A stretch of 64,000 bases of DNA from Panthera uncia. Its lineage: Eukaryota; Chordata; Mammalia; Carnivora; Felidae. Below the pieces are notes generated by a model. It was not told the origin of the DNA, ran no database searches, and was given only the letters and a program-made list of their open reading frames with translations. Positions 1-11,190 of this stretch are shown one piece after another (within the stretch, counting starts at the first letter, position 1; each line of letters starts with the position of its first letter). A program made the translations under genes and the position numbers. The stretch covers positions 66,465,983-66,529,982 of the forward strand of contig NC_064810.1 of NCBI RefSeq assembly GCF_023721935.1. Reading direction: 5' to 3'.

Positions 1-81
1 AGAAGAGAGGAGGGAGCTGTTTGCGAGCACCGAGAAAGTCTCCCTGCGTAGGCAGCGCATGACCTGAGTCTTGCAGAATGA
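1..81 (+). other. CASR: CASR noncoding exon 1A (3' part) with splice donor
   Basis: The segment closely resembles the human CASR exon 1A 5' UTR as I remember it ('agggagctgtttg', 'gacctgagtcttgcagaatga'). It ends at A81, followed by a strong donor GTAAGAG at 82. The window starts inside the exon, so the transcription start and its promoter (P1, TATA-containing in human) are not visible. Two ATGs lie in it: 59-61, closed at once by TGA at 65-67, and 78-80, which reads across the splice into exon 2. Identification rests on recall of the human transcript, not on an alignment. Confidence 0.85.
59..67 (+). other. Minimal upstream ORF in exon 1A (Met-Thr-stop)
   Basis: ATG ACC TGA in the exon 1A leader. 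The human exon as I recall it reads 'cgcttgacctgag' here, with no ATG, so this start may be lineage-specific. A two-codon ORF can delay or drop scanning ribosomes; no effect can be read from the sequence. Confidence 0.5.
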
Positions 82-600
82 GTAAGAGTTTGAGCATGGG
101 TTTTATATTTATTTTACTGTAATTCTCTGGCCTTTTATCAAAAAAAAGTTTCCCACTCTTGGCACGGAGAACGTTGGTGTAGTCGTAAGCCCCCACCGTC
201 TAAAGCCTCTTTCCATTTCCAAAAAGGAAGGAAGGGGTTCTCTCAGACTGCAGGAGCAGGATCTAGGGTCCAGGAATTCCCAGCGCTGAGAGGACTGGAG
301 AGGACCCGAGCGTGGGGCGCCGGGTCCCCGGGAACCAGACCCAACGAGTGGCCCCCGGGAGAGAAAAGACGCGCCCTCGGCGCTGGGCTCCAGAGGAGTC
401 AGCGCAGCTCCATGTGGACGGGGAAGACGGTGAGGGTGCTGGGGCTGCCAGGAGTGCAAGATAACAGAGCAGCCGGCAAGTGGGCTCCGAAGGGAGCCGG
501 GCTCCTCAGTCTGGGACCCCGAGGGGGCAGGCGGGCGGGGAGCGGGAGAGGGGCGGAGTTCCGAGGCCCGGGCAGTGGCAGCCGCCCAGAGGGTCGGCGC

Positions 601-621
601 GGGGGGTGGGGGGTGGGGGGG
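601..621 (+). promoter_or_regulatory. G-run tract with quadruplex potential at the exon 1B start
   Basis: Runs of 6, 6 and 7 guanines separated by single thymines on the coding strand. Because long runs can supply two G-triplets, the tract meets the usual four-run quadruplex pattern with one-base loops. It abuts the putative start of exon 1B. Confidence 0.6.
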
Positions 622-789
622 CTGCTGTGGCCGGACCGGACAGCTGGCGCCTCTCCGAGACCGTGACCTTGGCATCGGGAGCTGGGCCCGCGTGGCGTCC
701 TGAGCTCAACTTCCAGCCCATTCTCGTGTAGACCCACAGCTGACGGGCCGGCGCTACCCCTGGTGAGGGAGCACGGGCCAGGGCTGCAG
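621..789 (+). other. CASR: CASR alternative noncoding exon 1B with splice donor
   Basis: The stretch 'gctgctgtggccggacc...' through 'gcctctccgagaccgtgaccttggcat' and 'attctcgtgtagacccac' matches the human exon 1B leader as I remember it. It ends at G789 (GGCTGCAG) before the donor GTAGGA at 790. The 5' border is approximate, placed where the remembered human match begins. The exon has no ATG on the coding strand, unlike exon 1A. It would splice to the same exon 2 acceptor at 48028-48029. Confidence 0.75.
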
Positions 790-1351
790 GTAGGACCAAG
801 GTCGGGGAGGAGGGTGGGCCGGAAAGCACCCCAACGCAGGGCGGGCAGTGGCGGGGTCCAGGGACCGCAAGGGCCCAGGAACCAAAGGAAGGGCGCACGC
901 GGGAGCACCTCAGCCCCGGGAACACCGGGTGCGGGTCTGTGCGGGGAAAGTCAGGGCCAGGTTACAAGACCAAAAAGACTTCCTGGGCACAGGACCAGAC
1001 TGTTCAGTTACCCCCAGAAGGAGCTGGGGGTCGCCCTCTCTGATGAACCGAAGTGCGTGCCAAGACACGGACTGTGGGTAGTGTCTTGTGCCTGCGCCTT
1101 GTTTCTGCCTGTGGCGCGGTCAGAAAGAACACACACCTTTCCGTGTATGTTAACAAGGCAACAGGCAGCTTTCTAGTGTCTTCGGATATTTAAGGGAGGG
1201 CCACAGTGTCAGCACCCATCTTCCTTGGCCCAAGCCTCCAGGTGTCTTGAGGACAAAGGAAAAAAGAGCAAGAAGAACCAGATGTGGTTTTTTTTATTAT
1301 TTTTAAAACTATTTTTAAGAGATAATTTCAACAGATAACACATGAGCATGG

Positions 1352-1533
1352 GTTTTTTAAGGTTTATTTATTTTGAGAGGTGGGGAGCGGCAGAGAGAGA
1401 GGGTGAGTGAGAGGGAAAGAAAGAATCCCAAGCAGGCTCCTGTGCTGTCAGCCTACAGCCTGAGAAGGGGCTTGATCTCAGCAACTGGAGATCATGACCT
1501 CAGCTGAAATCAAGAGTGCCACGCAGGCACCCG
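1352..1533 (-). mobile_element. SINE (tRNA-Lys-derived, SINEC type), diverged
   Basis: Reverse-complement element: TTTATTTATTTTGAGAG at the left, 'gagatcatgacctcagctgaaatcaagagt' and a degraded head 'gccacgcaggcaccc' at the right. No clear target-site duplication, and more diverged than most copies here, so probably older. Confidence 0.85.
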
Positions 1534-1662
1534 ATTTTTAAAATCAAACAATGCAAAAGTTAATCTTCTAGAGATAATATTTATACCAGCATTTGTATCT
1601 ATAGCTCATTGTTTTTACTCATATCCTTCCTCTCTTGCTCTGTCCCTTCCTTTTGATTCTTT

Positions 1663-1885
1663 TTTTTTAATTTTTTTTTAGCGTTTATTTATTTCTGAGA
1701 CAGAGAGAGACAGAGCATGAACAGGGGAGGGTCAGAGAGAGAGAGGGAGACACAGAATCGGAAACAGGCTCCAGGCTCTGAGCCATCAGCCCAGGGCCCG
1801 ACTCGGGGGCTCGAACTCACGGACCTCGAGATCATGACCTGAGCCGAAGTCGGCCACCTAACCGACTGAGCCACCCAGGCGCCCC
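1663..1885 (-). mobile_element. SINE (SINEC type) with target-site duplication
   Basis: Full element in reverse orientation ending 'gccacccaggcgcccc'. The flanks 'ttgattcttt' at 1653-1662 and 1886-1895 form the duplication. Confidence 0.93.
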
Positions 1886-2995
1886 TTGATTCTTTATCCT
1901 ACCTCCTGCCTAATGAAAGTACCAGAGGAAAATGACATCATTGCCACTGCCCACACCCCATAATCTCCAGTGTTCCCAACTGGTACCACCCCTGCTGTCT
2001 TCAGAATCTTTCACTGGGCTGGCCCTTGGGGTAGGGAGCCCACTACCATGACATTTCATTTACTTTCCCTAACTGTCCCAGCATTCGGGAAGAATCCATG
2101 ATGAGTACTATACTATCTGTTCTTTCCCTTAAACTAGTCTTTCCAAGTGTAATTTAAGTAGAGTCTGGTACTGAGGGGGAATTAATGAAGGCTGTTTCCT
2201 AAAATGCACTAGATTTCCAGGAATTCCAGAAAGCAGAACTTGGCCAATTACACTTTTACATTGCCTGTCCCTTCTCCACCCAGGACCAACAGAGTGGCAG
2301 GCATAGTATTCTTCCTCCGTAAGAATCTCAGAAAATAGGTGTTTTATACTTGTAAAGGGGCTCAGGGACATAGCTTTGTGGCAGACCACCAGGAGGGAAA
2401 GATGTAGAAGAGTTAGAGGGGAACAGAGAAGTAGGAAGGGAGGAGTAGGCCAAGACTCTTGAGTGGAAAAGAATCCTGGAGCACAGGGCCCTGTCATTTA
2501 GGAACAATCATCAGATAATTCTGCTAAAAGACCACACATGTGGCTTATTTCTGCCAACAATCAGCACAATCAACTCTGTTCCAAGGCTTTTACTATGCAA
2601 GGCCAAAATATATTGAGAAATGGAAAAAATCAGCAAATAAACCCCTTTTTTATCTATATGAGAAAATATAAGTGGTTTAAATTATTTTTAATGAAATAAT
2701 AAGTTTTTTAGGAATTATGCAGAGTGTTTAAAATAACCTAATAGGTACTCCAAGTCACTACATTTTCCTTTATTTTGTTCACTTTTTTCATGTTGCATGA
2801 CCTAGACCTGGATCCCACACATGTCAGAAAGTTCAGGTTGGTTAGAAACTGCCCTTTCTAAGAAGCCTTTTTGAATGGAGGTTGAGAGGAGAATGGATTA
2901 GAAAATAATGACTGATCCTTGTCGTAGGGTAAGGAAACAATGAGGAGGAATGAATTGAGTACCAGCTTGAGTCTCATAAGGAATCTTTGTGGTTT

Positions 2996-3992
2996 TTCTT
3001 CTCAAATTTTTATTTAAATTCTATTAGTTAACATAGAGTGCAATACTGGTTTCAAGAATTCAATGATTCATCACTTAACATATGACACCTAGTACTCATC
3101 ATAACAACAGCCCTCCTTAATGCCCATCACCCATTTAGCCCTTTCCCCATCCACCTCCCTCCATCAACCTCAGTTTGTTCTAAGAGTCTCTTATGGTTTG
3201 TTTCCCTCTCCCTTTTTTCCCCTCCCACATGTTCATCTGTTTTGTTTCTTAAATTCCACATACAAGTGAAATCATATGATATTTGTCTTTCTCTGACTGA
3301 CTTATTTTGCTTACCATCATACACTCTAGCTCCATCCATGCAGTTGCAAATGGCAAGATCTCATTTTTTGATGGCTAATATTCCATTGTAGGGGCACGTG
3401 GGGGACTCAGTTGGTTGAGCATCCAACACCTGGTTTTGGCTCAGGTCATGATCTTGAGGTTCATGAGATTGAGCCCTGCGTCGGGCTCTGCACTGTCAGC
3501 ACAGAGCTTGCTTGGGATTCTCTCTCTCCCCCTCTGTCTCTGCCCCTTCCCCACTCATGCTCTCTCACTCTCTCTCAAAATAAATAAATAAACATTTAAA
3601 AAAATATTCCATTGTATATACATACCACATCATCTTTATCCATTCATGAGTCAATGGACATTTGGGCTCTTTCCATAGTTTAGCTATTGTTGATAATGCT
3701 GCTTTAAACATTGGGGTGTATGTACCACTTCAAATCTGTATTTTTTTATCCTTTGGGTAAATACCTAGTAGTGCAATTGCTGGAGAGTAGGGTAGTTCTA
3801 TTTGTAACTTTTTGAGGAACCTCTGTAATGTTTTCTAGAGCGGCTGCACCAGTTTGCATTCCCATCAACAGTGTCAGAGGTTTCCCCTTTCTCCACATCC
3901 TCGCCAACATCTATTGTTTCCTATGTTGTTGATTTTAGCCATTCTGACAGGTGTGAGCTAGTATCTCATCATGGTTTTGATTTGTATTTCCC
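2996..3992 (-). mobile_element. L1 3' portion, split by a SINE
   Basis: Reverse-complement L1 3' UTR and downstream end: 'ttctattagttaacatagagtgcaatac', 'ccaccattccattgtatatacataccacatcatctttatcc'-type text and 'ctattgttgataatgctgct', ending near 'gttttgatttgtatttccc'. A younger SINE sits at 3391-3602 inside it. Confidence 0.85.
3391..3602 (+). mobile_element. SINE (SINEC type) inserted into L1
   Basis: Head 'ggggcacgtgggggactcagttggttgagc', TC-rich tail and AAATAAATAAACATT. The L1 target 'aatattccattgta' is duplicated exactly at 3377-3390 and 3603-3616, so this SINE is younger than the L1. Confidence 0.95.
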
Positions 3993-4058
3993 AAGGAATC
4001 AGGTATAATTCTTCAGAGAACTGGACAATGAATAAGAGGTGAAGGAATCATTCTATCC

Positions 4059-4084
4059 ATTCATTCATTCATTCATTCATTCAT
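4059..4084. repeat. (ATTC)n microsatellite in an ancient repeat
   Basis: About six tandem 'attc' units at the start of a stretch (to about 4220) that resembles a widespread mammalian repeat beginning with ATTCATTCA and continuing 'gtgcctggctatgtgtcagcaactggg'. Repeat family not assigned. Confidence 0.7.
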
Positions 4085-5037
4085 AATGTTTATAAGAGTG
4101 CCTGGCTATGTGTCAGCAACTGGGGGAAAAGTGGTGAAAAAACCAGGCAAGATCTCTGATCTCCTGGAGCTTATAGATGCTTTGGGGAGGCAACTGTTAG
4201 TAAAATAACAAACTATTAAATATATTTTTATAAACTAAAATAAGCTCCCTAAAGAAAAGAATGTTAGTTCATTGAGGGTGTATACAGACTTTACTGCATA
4301 GACCAAGGAAGGCTTTCTCAAGGAAGTTTCCCTTGAGCTGAGATTCAAGAGTAGGTGGAAATATTGGAGATATATGGTTTTGAGATGGGACCAGAATGTA
4401 TCGGCTAGACATTGCATTTGGCTGCTAGTGAGTTAGTAATCAAGAAGTCTGGCTGCCATGTAGTGTTTTCCATATGGCATGTGTAGACATGTAGAACTGG
4501 CATTTCTGGAATTTGGGGAGATATTCCTTGTTCACACAACATCATTTATGCCGTCTTGAGTTGGTCGTGGCTTTCCATTGCTGTCATTCTTGCTTTTAAA
4601 TTAAAATTTCAAATTAATTTCATTTTTATTAGTTTATTTTATTATGCATAATAAAATATGTGCATTGTGGTTCAAATATGAATATTTCCCATTGTAGAGG
4701 CAGATATGTATGTGTAACTGCCATACCAAATTTGGCTGGTACAGTGACAACTCATTGTTATCATTTTCCCAGTACTTTCTCAAGTGAAAATAAGTGTGGT
4801 AGGTAGACTACAATATCTTCTCTCCAGTCCTATCTTCTGCTCTAATTGGGAGGATGTCAAAATGTTTAGTTATCATAAAGCTGCATGTACTTCTTCAGAG
4901 TTTTATATTCAGTCCCTCAGTAAAGAAAAAACGTTACTAATTACACTGATGCTGTAAATAAAAGCAATATAAATCTCACAATGTATTGGCATGGGGTGCT
5001 CTGACCAAGCAGCATACTTCATGTACAAACAAATATT

Positions 5038-5965
5038 TTCATTCATTCAACAATATTTGCAGTTAAATTTCTGTAAGCCAAGCACTGGGCTAGATACTAT
5101 GGATAAAACGGATTAGTAAGACATGGTCTCAGCATTTAAGGAATTCATAGGAATCTAAGAGGAGGGAATCATTTGTCCATGGAAGGATAGGAAAGTGTTG
5201 TGGTTGCCATAATGAAAGCATAATTAAGGTACAGTGATACACAGGGAATGGAGTAGTCAATTCTACCAAGGAGAAGAGGGGCTGAGGAAAGGTTCATGGA
5301 GGAGTTAACACTTGAGATGAATCTTGAAAGATGAGACACTCCACAAGATAAACAAAGGGAAGAGGGCATTATAGAGAAGGGATTTATGTGCAAAACCAGA
5401 GGTGTGAAATAGCATGTCAAGGTCCAGGACCTGTAAGCAGCTCAAAGAGCTGAGGCATTAGGAGCAAAGAGGGACTCATGAAGAGACAAGGCTGGAGTGG
5501 TGGGCAGGCCAGGTCACAGAGAACCTGCATGCCATCACATGGATAACTTGGTGGTTAAAATATGCATCTGAAATGATACAGACTCAGGTTTGAGTCATGG
5601 CTCTGCCACTTTCTAGATGTGGAACCTTGGTTAAGTAACTTGACCTCAATAAGTAATAGCGGTGAAGGTTGTACCTCCCTTATTAGGTTCCTGCAAGAAA
5701 TGATAAGTCATGTGGTACGTGGCAAGATTATGCGTATAGTTAATATTGGCTTTTTTTATTATTATTATTATTTATCCTAATGCAAAGGAAGCCACTGTAG
5801 GGTTTTAAGTAGACTTAATGTGCATTTTGGGTTAGATCATAATCATCCTGGCTGTATATGGATGCTGAATTAAAGGGGGGCAAGTTTGGAACAGAGAAAC
5901 CACTTACAGAAATTATAACCATTCAGATGATGATGAGGATAGCCCGAACCATGGTGGCCATAGCA
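5038..5965. repeat. Ancient interspersed repeat, copy 1 (family not assigned), with MIR inside
   Basis: Begins 'cattcattcaacaatatttgc', continues 'ccaagcactgggctagatactatgg' and 'gaagccactgtagggttttaagtagac'. This text recurs near 24915-25720, 25715-26330, 31820-32170 and 46900-47350, so it is one repeat family seen several times. A MIR-like stretch (about 5540-5740) interrupts it. Confidence 0.6.
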
Positions 5966-6839
5966 GTGGCCATGGAGAAAAGGAACCAATGCTAGAGATG
6001 TCTGCAATGTAAACTCCACAAAACTCAATTACTCATTACTTGTGGGAAGTGGGACTCTGCTCTGTCATATTTTGGTTCTGTCATCTAAGTGATTTTAGGA
6101 TAAAGGAAAGGATGCCATGTGTCAACCGGGACTAGGGATCAGGTATCTAGGAAGTGCTTCTGTGTTAGCAGAGGACTTAATGATTGGTACCAAAAAAAGC
6201 TGTCTTTGTAACTGAGAAGACTCCTTGACAACTTCTATGTCACAACGTAAAATAGTACTGGGAAGGCTTAGTTGATCCATAACAAATAAAATCCATTATC
6301 TCTCTCATCTCTGGGAGGCTTTTCGTTCAAGGTGAGTGAACAGTAGACTTCATCCATTTGCCACTGTCATAAAGTGGCACATACAACAAGCACTCATGCC
6401 TTGTAGTTTTGTTTCTATTCTTGCCTGACACCAGCCTGATTGAATTTTTTCTCAAATGCTCTCTCAGAATCCAATATGCATAGGCTGAGGTGCCTCTATC
6501 AAAGCTAGTGAGAATGAGAGGATTGAGGTGCTCCCTATTTTATAATGCAAGGTAGTCTTGGTAACCACATCATCCGTTCCTAAGATGGAAAATAATCCAC
6601 ATATGTGTGATAGTGTTTGCTGAAAAGTTGCTGGGAACTTTATGCCTGTTTCCCCCAAGTCTGGATCCTAGGAAATGCTGACTGAATGTTGGATTCACTT
6701 GCCTGAACAATTTTATAATTACTTGAAGCCGCAGAAATGAACAGACATTATAATTAGGCAGGGCCAATGAGTTAGGTGGTAAAGTGTGAAATGAGAAAAA
6801 ATAAGGTCTGCCTCTGCCAGAGACAGAGAGTTTGGATAA

Positions 6840-7025
6840 AAGTGGATTTTCCAATCTCTGTGACTTTGGGCAACACATCTCACCTCTCTGAGCCTCAGTT
6901 TTTACTGGTGGATATTCCTTTGAATATCTGTAAAACTGAGGTAGTGTCTCCTTCAAAGGGTGGTTGTGAGGTTTAAATGAACTATAAATGAAAAGTGTTT
7001 AACACAATGCCTGCAAGGTAGCTAT
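6840..7025 (+). repeat. MIR relic
   Basis: Shows the MIR core order 'ctgtgactttgggcaacacatctcacctctctgagcctcagttttt' then 'ggttgtgaggtttaaatgaactataaatg' and 'acacaatgcctg'. Confidence 0.75.
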
Positions 7026-8069
7026 TTAACTGGTCTGTATCCTTTGGCTCAGCTCCTGTCTGAAATCTTTTTTTTACACTGAAAAAGCAGGAAGAATCAA
7101 GATTTCTTAGGTTAAGTAACCTGAATTAATTGGCTTTTATGTGTTTCTCATCCATAATTGATTTTTTTCCCCTGGGAACTGGGGTGGAAATCTGTTTTCC
7201 TCCACCCTCGGGGAATGCTTATCAGTATGATGCGGACAAAGGTAATATGATACCCGCGGAGAGAAGACTAATTTTAGCTATTCTTTCAACAAGTCTTTCA
7301 CCTACATACAAGAAAAATTACTAATAGTAAGAAAAATGAAGTGATTTGACTTCTTTCTCCCATGTTTTTTGTTGTTCGGCATTCCTAACAAGCATGTTTC
7401 TTATTTATTTGTTGTTTTTCATGTAGAGAGAAGCAGGCTCAAAAATATTGTAACCATTTCCCCCAACCCTCAATAATAATTATGATCTGTTTGTCCTTAG
7501 AAAGAAAGTTGTTTTTTTCCTCTTAACAGAAGTTAATGGTTGAAAAAAATTATCATATCCTCCATTTAGTCCTAAATATTCTATAATTTGACATAAGCAT
7601 TTAGTTTAGTTCAATAAACATTGGTTGATCTCCAACTGCATGTCAGGCATTAAGTTAGCACTACACACTCAGGCCAGCCTTGATACCCAGATCTCCAGTC
7701 TGGTGGCCCCTGCAGAAGAGGATGGGTAGGCAAAGGTGTGTGTGTGGGGGGCGGGGGGGGGTTGCCAGCTGATCAGAGAAAGCCACTGAGAAGGAAACCT
7801 TCAGACTGAGGTTCTCTACCACAGCTTCAGACCCCTGGTTCATCAGATCATGAGTTCCTTCAAGTCAGGATCCTGGTCTGTCCCTCCCTATGCCCCAAGG
7901 CCCTGTCCAAGAGAGCCCTTTTGTGCTATTTGTCAATGGAGAAACCAAGAGATAAAAATAGTGAGGAGGCCAAATGGTCTTCTCTTTCTGTAGTCTTAAA
8001 AATGAAAATATTCCAAATAAAGTTTCACTCTGCAATTATCATCTAATTTTCACCATCATCTTTTGAGAG

Positions 8070-8660
8070 GCAGCACAGCATGGTGGTTTAAAGTCTGGGC
8101 TTTGGAGTTAGACTGCCTGGGCCTGTGTCCCAGCCCTACAACTTACAAGTGTGTAACCTTGGGCAAGTTATTTAATCTCTCTGTTCTCCAGTTTCTTTAT
8201 CCATAAGCTGGGGTTATTAATATTACCCACTTCATTGATTATTTTTTTATTGACTTACAATTGATACATATTAGTTTCAGATATACAACATAATGATTTG
8301 GTATTTGTATATACTGCAGAATGATTACCACAATAAATCTAGTTAACATCCATCACCATACATAGTTACATTTTTTCCTTGTGATGAGAACTAAGATATA
8401 CTCTCAGCAACTTTCAAATGTGCAATACAGTCACCATGCTATACATTACATCCCCATGACTTATTTTATAACTGGAAGTTTGTACATTTTAACCCCCTTC
8501 ACCCATTTCACCCACCTCACTTTGCCCACTTATTGGTTGTTAAAAGATTTAAATGAGCCAATACACATTGTTCAACCTCATCAACTACAGACAGCATGTC
8601 TTACTCGGTGTTAAAACCCCAGAATCCAGCTTGGTGACTAGTACATTGGAAGAGCTGAAT
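8070..8660 (+). repeat. MIR split by an L1 3' end
   Basis: The MIR 5' part (8070-8240, 'gcagcacagcatggtggtttaaagtctgggctttggagtt' to 'ataagctggggttatta') and 3' part (about 8535-8660, 'ggttgttaaaagatttaaatgagcc' to 'gctgaatgaatgaa') flank an L1 fragment. The two halves join at the expected consensus position. Confidence 0.75.
8241..8534 (-). mobile_element. Old L1 3' end inserted in MIR
   Basis: Text such as 'ttagtttcagatatacaacataatgatttggtatttgtatatactgcagaatgattaccacaataaatctagttaacatcc' is the complement of a mammalian-wide L1M 3' UTR. Minor deletions and substitutions indicate age. Confidence 0.75.
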
Positions 8661-9300
8661 GAATGAACAAATCTCAGTACTGTAGACTGCTAAACCAGTC
8701 TACTTTCCTAATATTAACTCACGATCCTCAGAACATCCCAAGAGATAAATAAGGGAAATGAACAGGTATCATCATCTCCATTTCTCAAGTGAGGGCACTG
8801 AAAGGTGGAATAACTTGCCTGAGAAAACGTGACTATAAATGACAGAGTAGATTAACACTCTGGACTTCATTTATTTCCAGCTCTCTACCCTTCCCACTAT
8901 CTGGCTGTCTCTTGATCTTATGCAGGTTTCATGGAATTCAAAGGATAACCAACAGCAAAAGTGAACACATAGAGATAGCTCTTTTAGCCTTCTGAAGAAA
9001 TGAACTTCTTACTGTAAATATACTCCATCAAATTGTAACTTCAAGTTAAACTTGAAGTTTGGAAAGTTTCTTTTTGGGGGGTGTGGGGAGGAAAACAGAG
9101 GATATTTTATGGGAATGAGGAAATTCTTTTTTTTTTTTAAGTGTAAAAGTAGCAGAGAATCATGAAGGAAAAATACTGATAGATTTTATTATATAAACAT
9201 TTAAAAATACTTATCTATAAAAGTCATAACTAAATTAAAAGGAAAATAAACTAAAACAAATTGTACCAATTATGCCAAAAGGTTAAGTTTCGGTATCTTA

Positions 9301-9535
9301 TTTAAAAAAAATTTTTTTTAATGTTTATTGTTTATTTTTCGGGGAGAGAGAGAGAGAGAGACAGAGTGTAAGCAGAGGAGGGTTAGAGAGAGACAGAGAC
9401 AGATAGAACCTGAAGCAGGCTGTAGGCTCTGAGGTGTCAGTACAGAGCCCAACATGGGGCTCAAACCCAGAAATTGTGAGATCATGACCTGAGCTGAAGT
9501 CAGACACTCAACTGACTGAGCCACCCAGGAGCCCC
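9301..9535 (-). mobile_element. SINE (SINEC type) with 17-bp target-site duplication
   Basis: Reverse element ending 'gccacccaggagcccc'. The flanks at 9284-9300 and 9536-9552 ('taagttt(c/t)ggtatctta') match with one mismatch. Confidence 0.94.
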
Positions 9536-9659
9536 TAAGTTTTGGTATCTTAAAGAGCTCACAGAATTGAACAGGAAGAACACTAAAACTGTGGTTTCAA
9601 AAAAGTGGGCAAAGGATTTAACAGTTTTCAAATAAGGAAAAGCACAAGGTTGGTGAACA

Positions 9660-10245
9660 TATAAAAATATTTTAACTTTACCTGAATAAAAGGAATAAGA
9701 ACTTTTTTTAATGGTATGCCAGTTTGTTTATCAAGAATACTAAGACTTTAAATATAATGCTGGTGGAGTGGGATGAAATGGCTATCCTTGTAACATTATC
9801 TGGAAAACAATTGCCTTAAAATTGTGGCCCTTGATTAAGGATTTCAGTTCTGAGACTCTGTCCTACAGAAGTCATCAGGAATTAAAGATTTATATCTGAA
9901 GATGTTCTTCACAGTGTTTATTTATGAAAGTGGAATAGTAGGGGTGCCTCGGTGGCTCAGTCGGTTGAGCGTCCGACTTCAGCTCAGGTCATGATCTCAC
10001 AGTTCGTGGGTTCGAGCCCCGCATCAGGCTCTGGGCTGACCACTTGCTCAGAGCCTGGAGCCTGCTTCAGACTCTGTGTCTCCTTCTCTTGCTGCCCCTC
10101 CCCCGCTCATGCTTTGTCTCACTCTGTTTCTCAAAAATAAATAAATGTAAATAAAAAAAATTTTTTTTAAAGAACGAAAGTGAAATACTAGAAACAACCT
10201 ATATGTCCAATAGTAAGGGAGTAGTTAAATAAATTATGGTGGGGG
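9660..10245 (+). mobile_element. Old L1 fragment split by a SINE
   Basis: Matches the usual L1M 3' UTR order: 'gctatccttgtaac...ggaaaacaattgcc', 'tctgagactctgtcctacag', then after the SINE 'ctagaaacaacctatatgtccaatagtaagggagtagttaaataaattatgg'. Heavily diverged. Confidence 0.65.
9938..10175 (+). mobile_element. SINE (SINEC type) inserted into old L1
   Basis: Head 'ggggtgcctcggtggctcagtcggttgagcgtcc', tail 'ctcaaaaataaataaatg' then A/T-rich end. Flanks 'gaaagtggaata' (9926-9937) and 'gaaagtgaaata' (10176-10187) form the duplication. Confidence 0.94.
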
Positions 10246-10249
10246 GGGG

Positions 10250-10440
10250 GGAAGCAGCATAGTCTAGCAGCTAAAAGCATGGATTCTGGAGCCTCACCAC
10301 CTGGGTTCAAATCCTGGCTCTGCCACATATTAGCATGTAACCTTGGAAACCTCACCATGCCTCACTTTTCTCACCTACACAAAGGGGATGACAAGAGTAC
10401 CTACCACATAGGGTTGTTTTGTGGCTTAAATGAATCAACA
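10250..10440 (+). repeat. MIR
   Basis: Well preserved MIR: 'gcagcatagtctagcagctaaaagcatggattctggagcc', 'cctgggttcaaatcctggctctgccacatattagcatgtaacctt', ending 'gggttgttttgtggcttaaatga'. Confidence 0.85.
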
Positions 10441-10703
10441 TCATTCACAATTCCAAAATTTGTATCTTTATTACCAGCAAAATATAATTGAACTGACATA
10501 AACTGACACAACCTTATCCCACTTACTGTACCCATATTCTGTGACTATCGTCAATCTTAATCCTTTTCCATGGTTTTACTTTCCATGCAGAATCTCTAAG
10601 GTCAAACCTAACTGGAATCAGGTGTATATACTTGGAGCTAATCTCTTGGCCAAGAAATTTTTCTGATTCCTCCAGCCCAGGACTTTGAAACTTTAAGGTT
10701 GGG

Positions 10704-10850
10704 GATATTCTTAACATGTAGATTGCTGAGCTCCACACCCGGAGATTCTGACTAAGTAGTTCTGGGGTGGAGTCAAATGTCTGTAATTCTTACAAGCTCC
10801 CAAAGTGATGCTGGGGATGCTGATCCATGGACCACACTTTAGGTAGCCCT
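10704..10850. mobile_element. MER5A-like hAT DNA transposon relic
   Basis: Contains 'agattgctgagctccacacccggagattctgactaagtagttctggggtgg' and 'gtgatgctggggatgctgatccatggaccacactttaggtagccct', the MER5A core and terminal text. Confidence 0.7.
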
Positions 10851-11039
10851 GCTCTGATCCATTCCTTCATTTTTATCACTCCTTTTATAGTATCTTTCTT
10901 ATTTGAACATTTTAATCTCTGGAAACCCCAACTTGTTTTTTATGTTATCATTCTCCTATTCTCTCCTTACTACACTGTGCTTCTATTTCCAGAAGCAGTA
11001 ATATAATAAAATTTTATATCACTTTCTAAGCACTTATGA

Positions 11040-11190
11040 TGCTCCAGTAATGGTCAGTGCTTTATCCATATTATTTTTTTTCATCCTTCCAACATCCTCA
11101 TTTTGGAGGTGAGAAAACTGAGGTCCTAGGACACCTAGTAAGTGGAAGAGCAAGTCCTCTTGGCCCCAAAGCTCAAGCTTTTTCTATTTT
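11040..11190 (-). repeat. MIR relic
   Basis: Reverse MIR core: 'ccatattat...ccaacatcctcattttggaggtgagaaaactgaggtcctaggacacctagtaagtggaagagcaagtc'. Confidence 0.65.

Larger units (their letters stand above)
240..1000 (+). promoter_or_regulatory. CASR: CpG-rich CASR promoter region (P2) around exon 1B
   Basis: GC-rich, CpG-dense sequence follows exon 1A and surrounds exon 1B. GC boxes (GGGCGG) are visible at about 532-540 and 549-557, followed by a G-run tract at 601-621 directly before the exon 1B match. Human CASR P2 is known to be TATA-less, GC-rich and Sp1-driven, a few hundred bases downstream of P1, which fits this layout. ORFs on either strand here are GC-driven and show no coding character. 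Confidence 0.75.

Noticed and set aside
109..675. 188-residue open frame on the minus strand in the first CpG island
   Set aside because: Proline/serine/arginine-rich composition is what GC-rich DNA gives by chance; the region is better explained as the CASR promoter and exon 1B.
929..936. 'gtgcgggt', one mismatch from a GCM-type binding motif, downstream of exon 1B
   Set aside because: CASR is a known GCM2 target, but an 8-base near match in GC-rich DNA is not informative and the position is not that of the known sites.
9941..10015. tRNA-like box A/box B sequences in SINE heads
   Set aside because: They are the tRNA-Lys-derived part of SINEs, without a full cloverleaf; no functional tRNA gene seen.
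9952..10140. Recurring short proteins beginning 'MAQSVERPTSAQVMIS' or similar at many sites
   Set aside because: These are translations of the SINE head and body, repeated wherever a SINE occurs; not genes.
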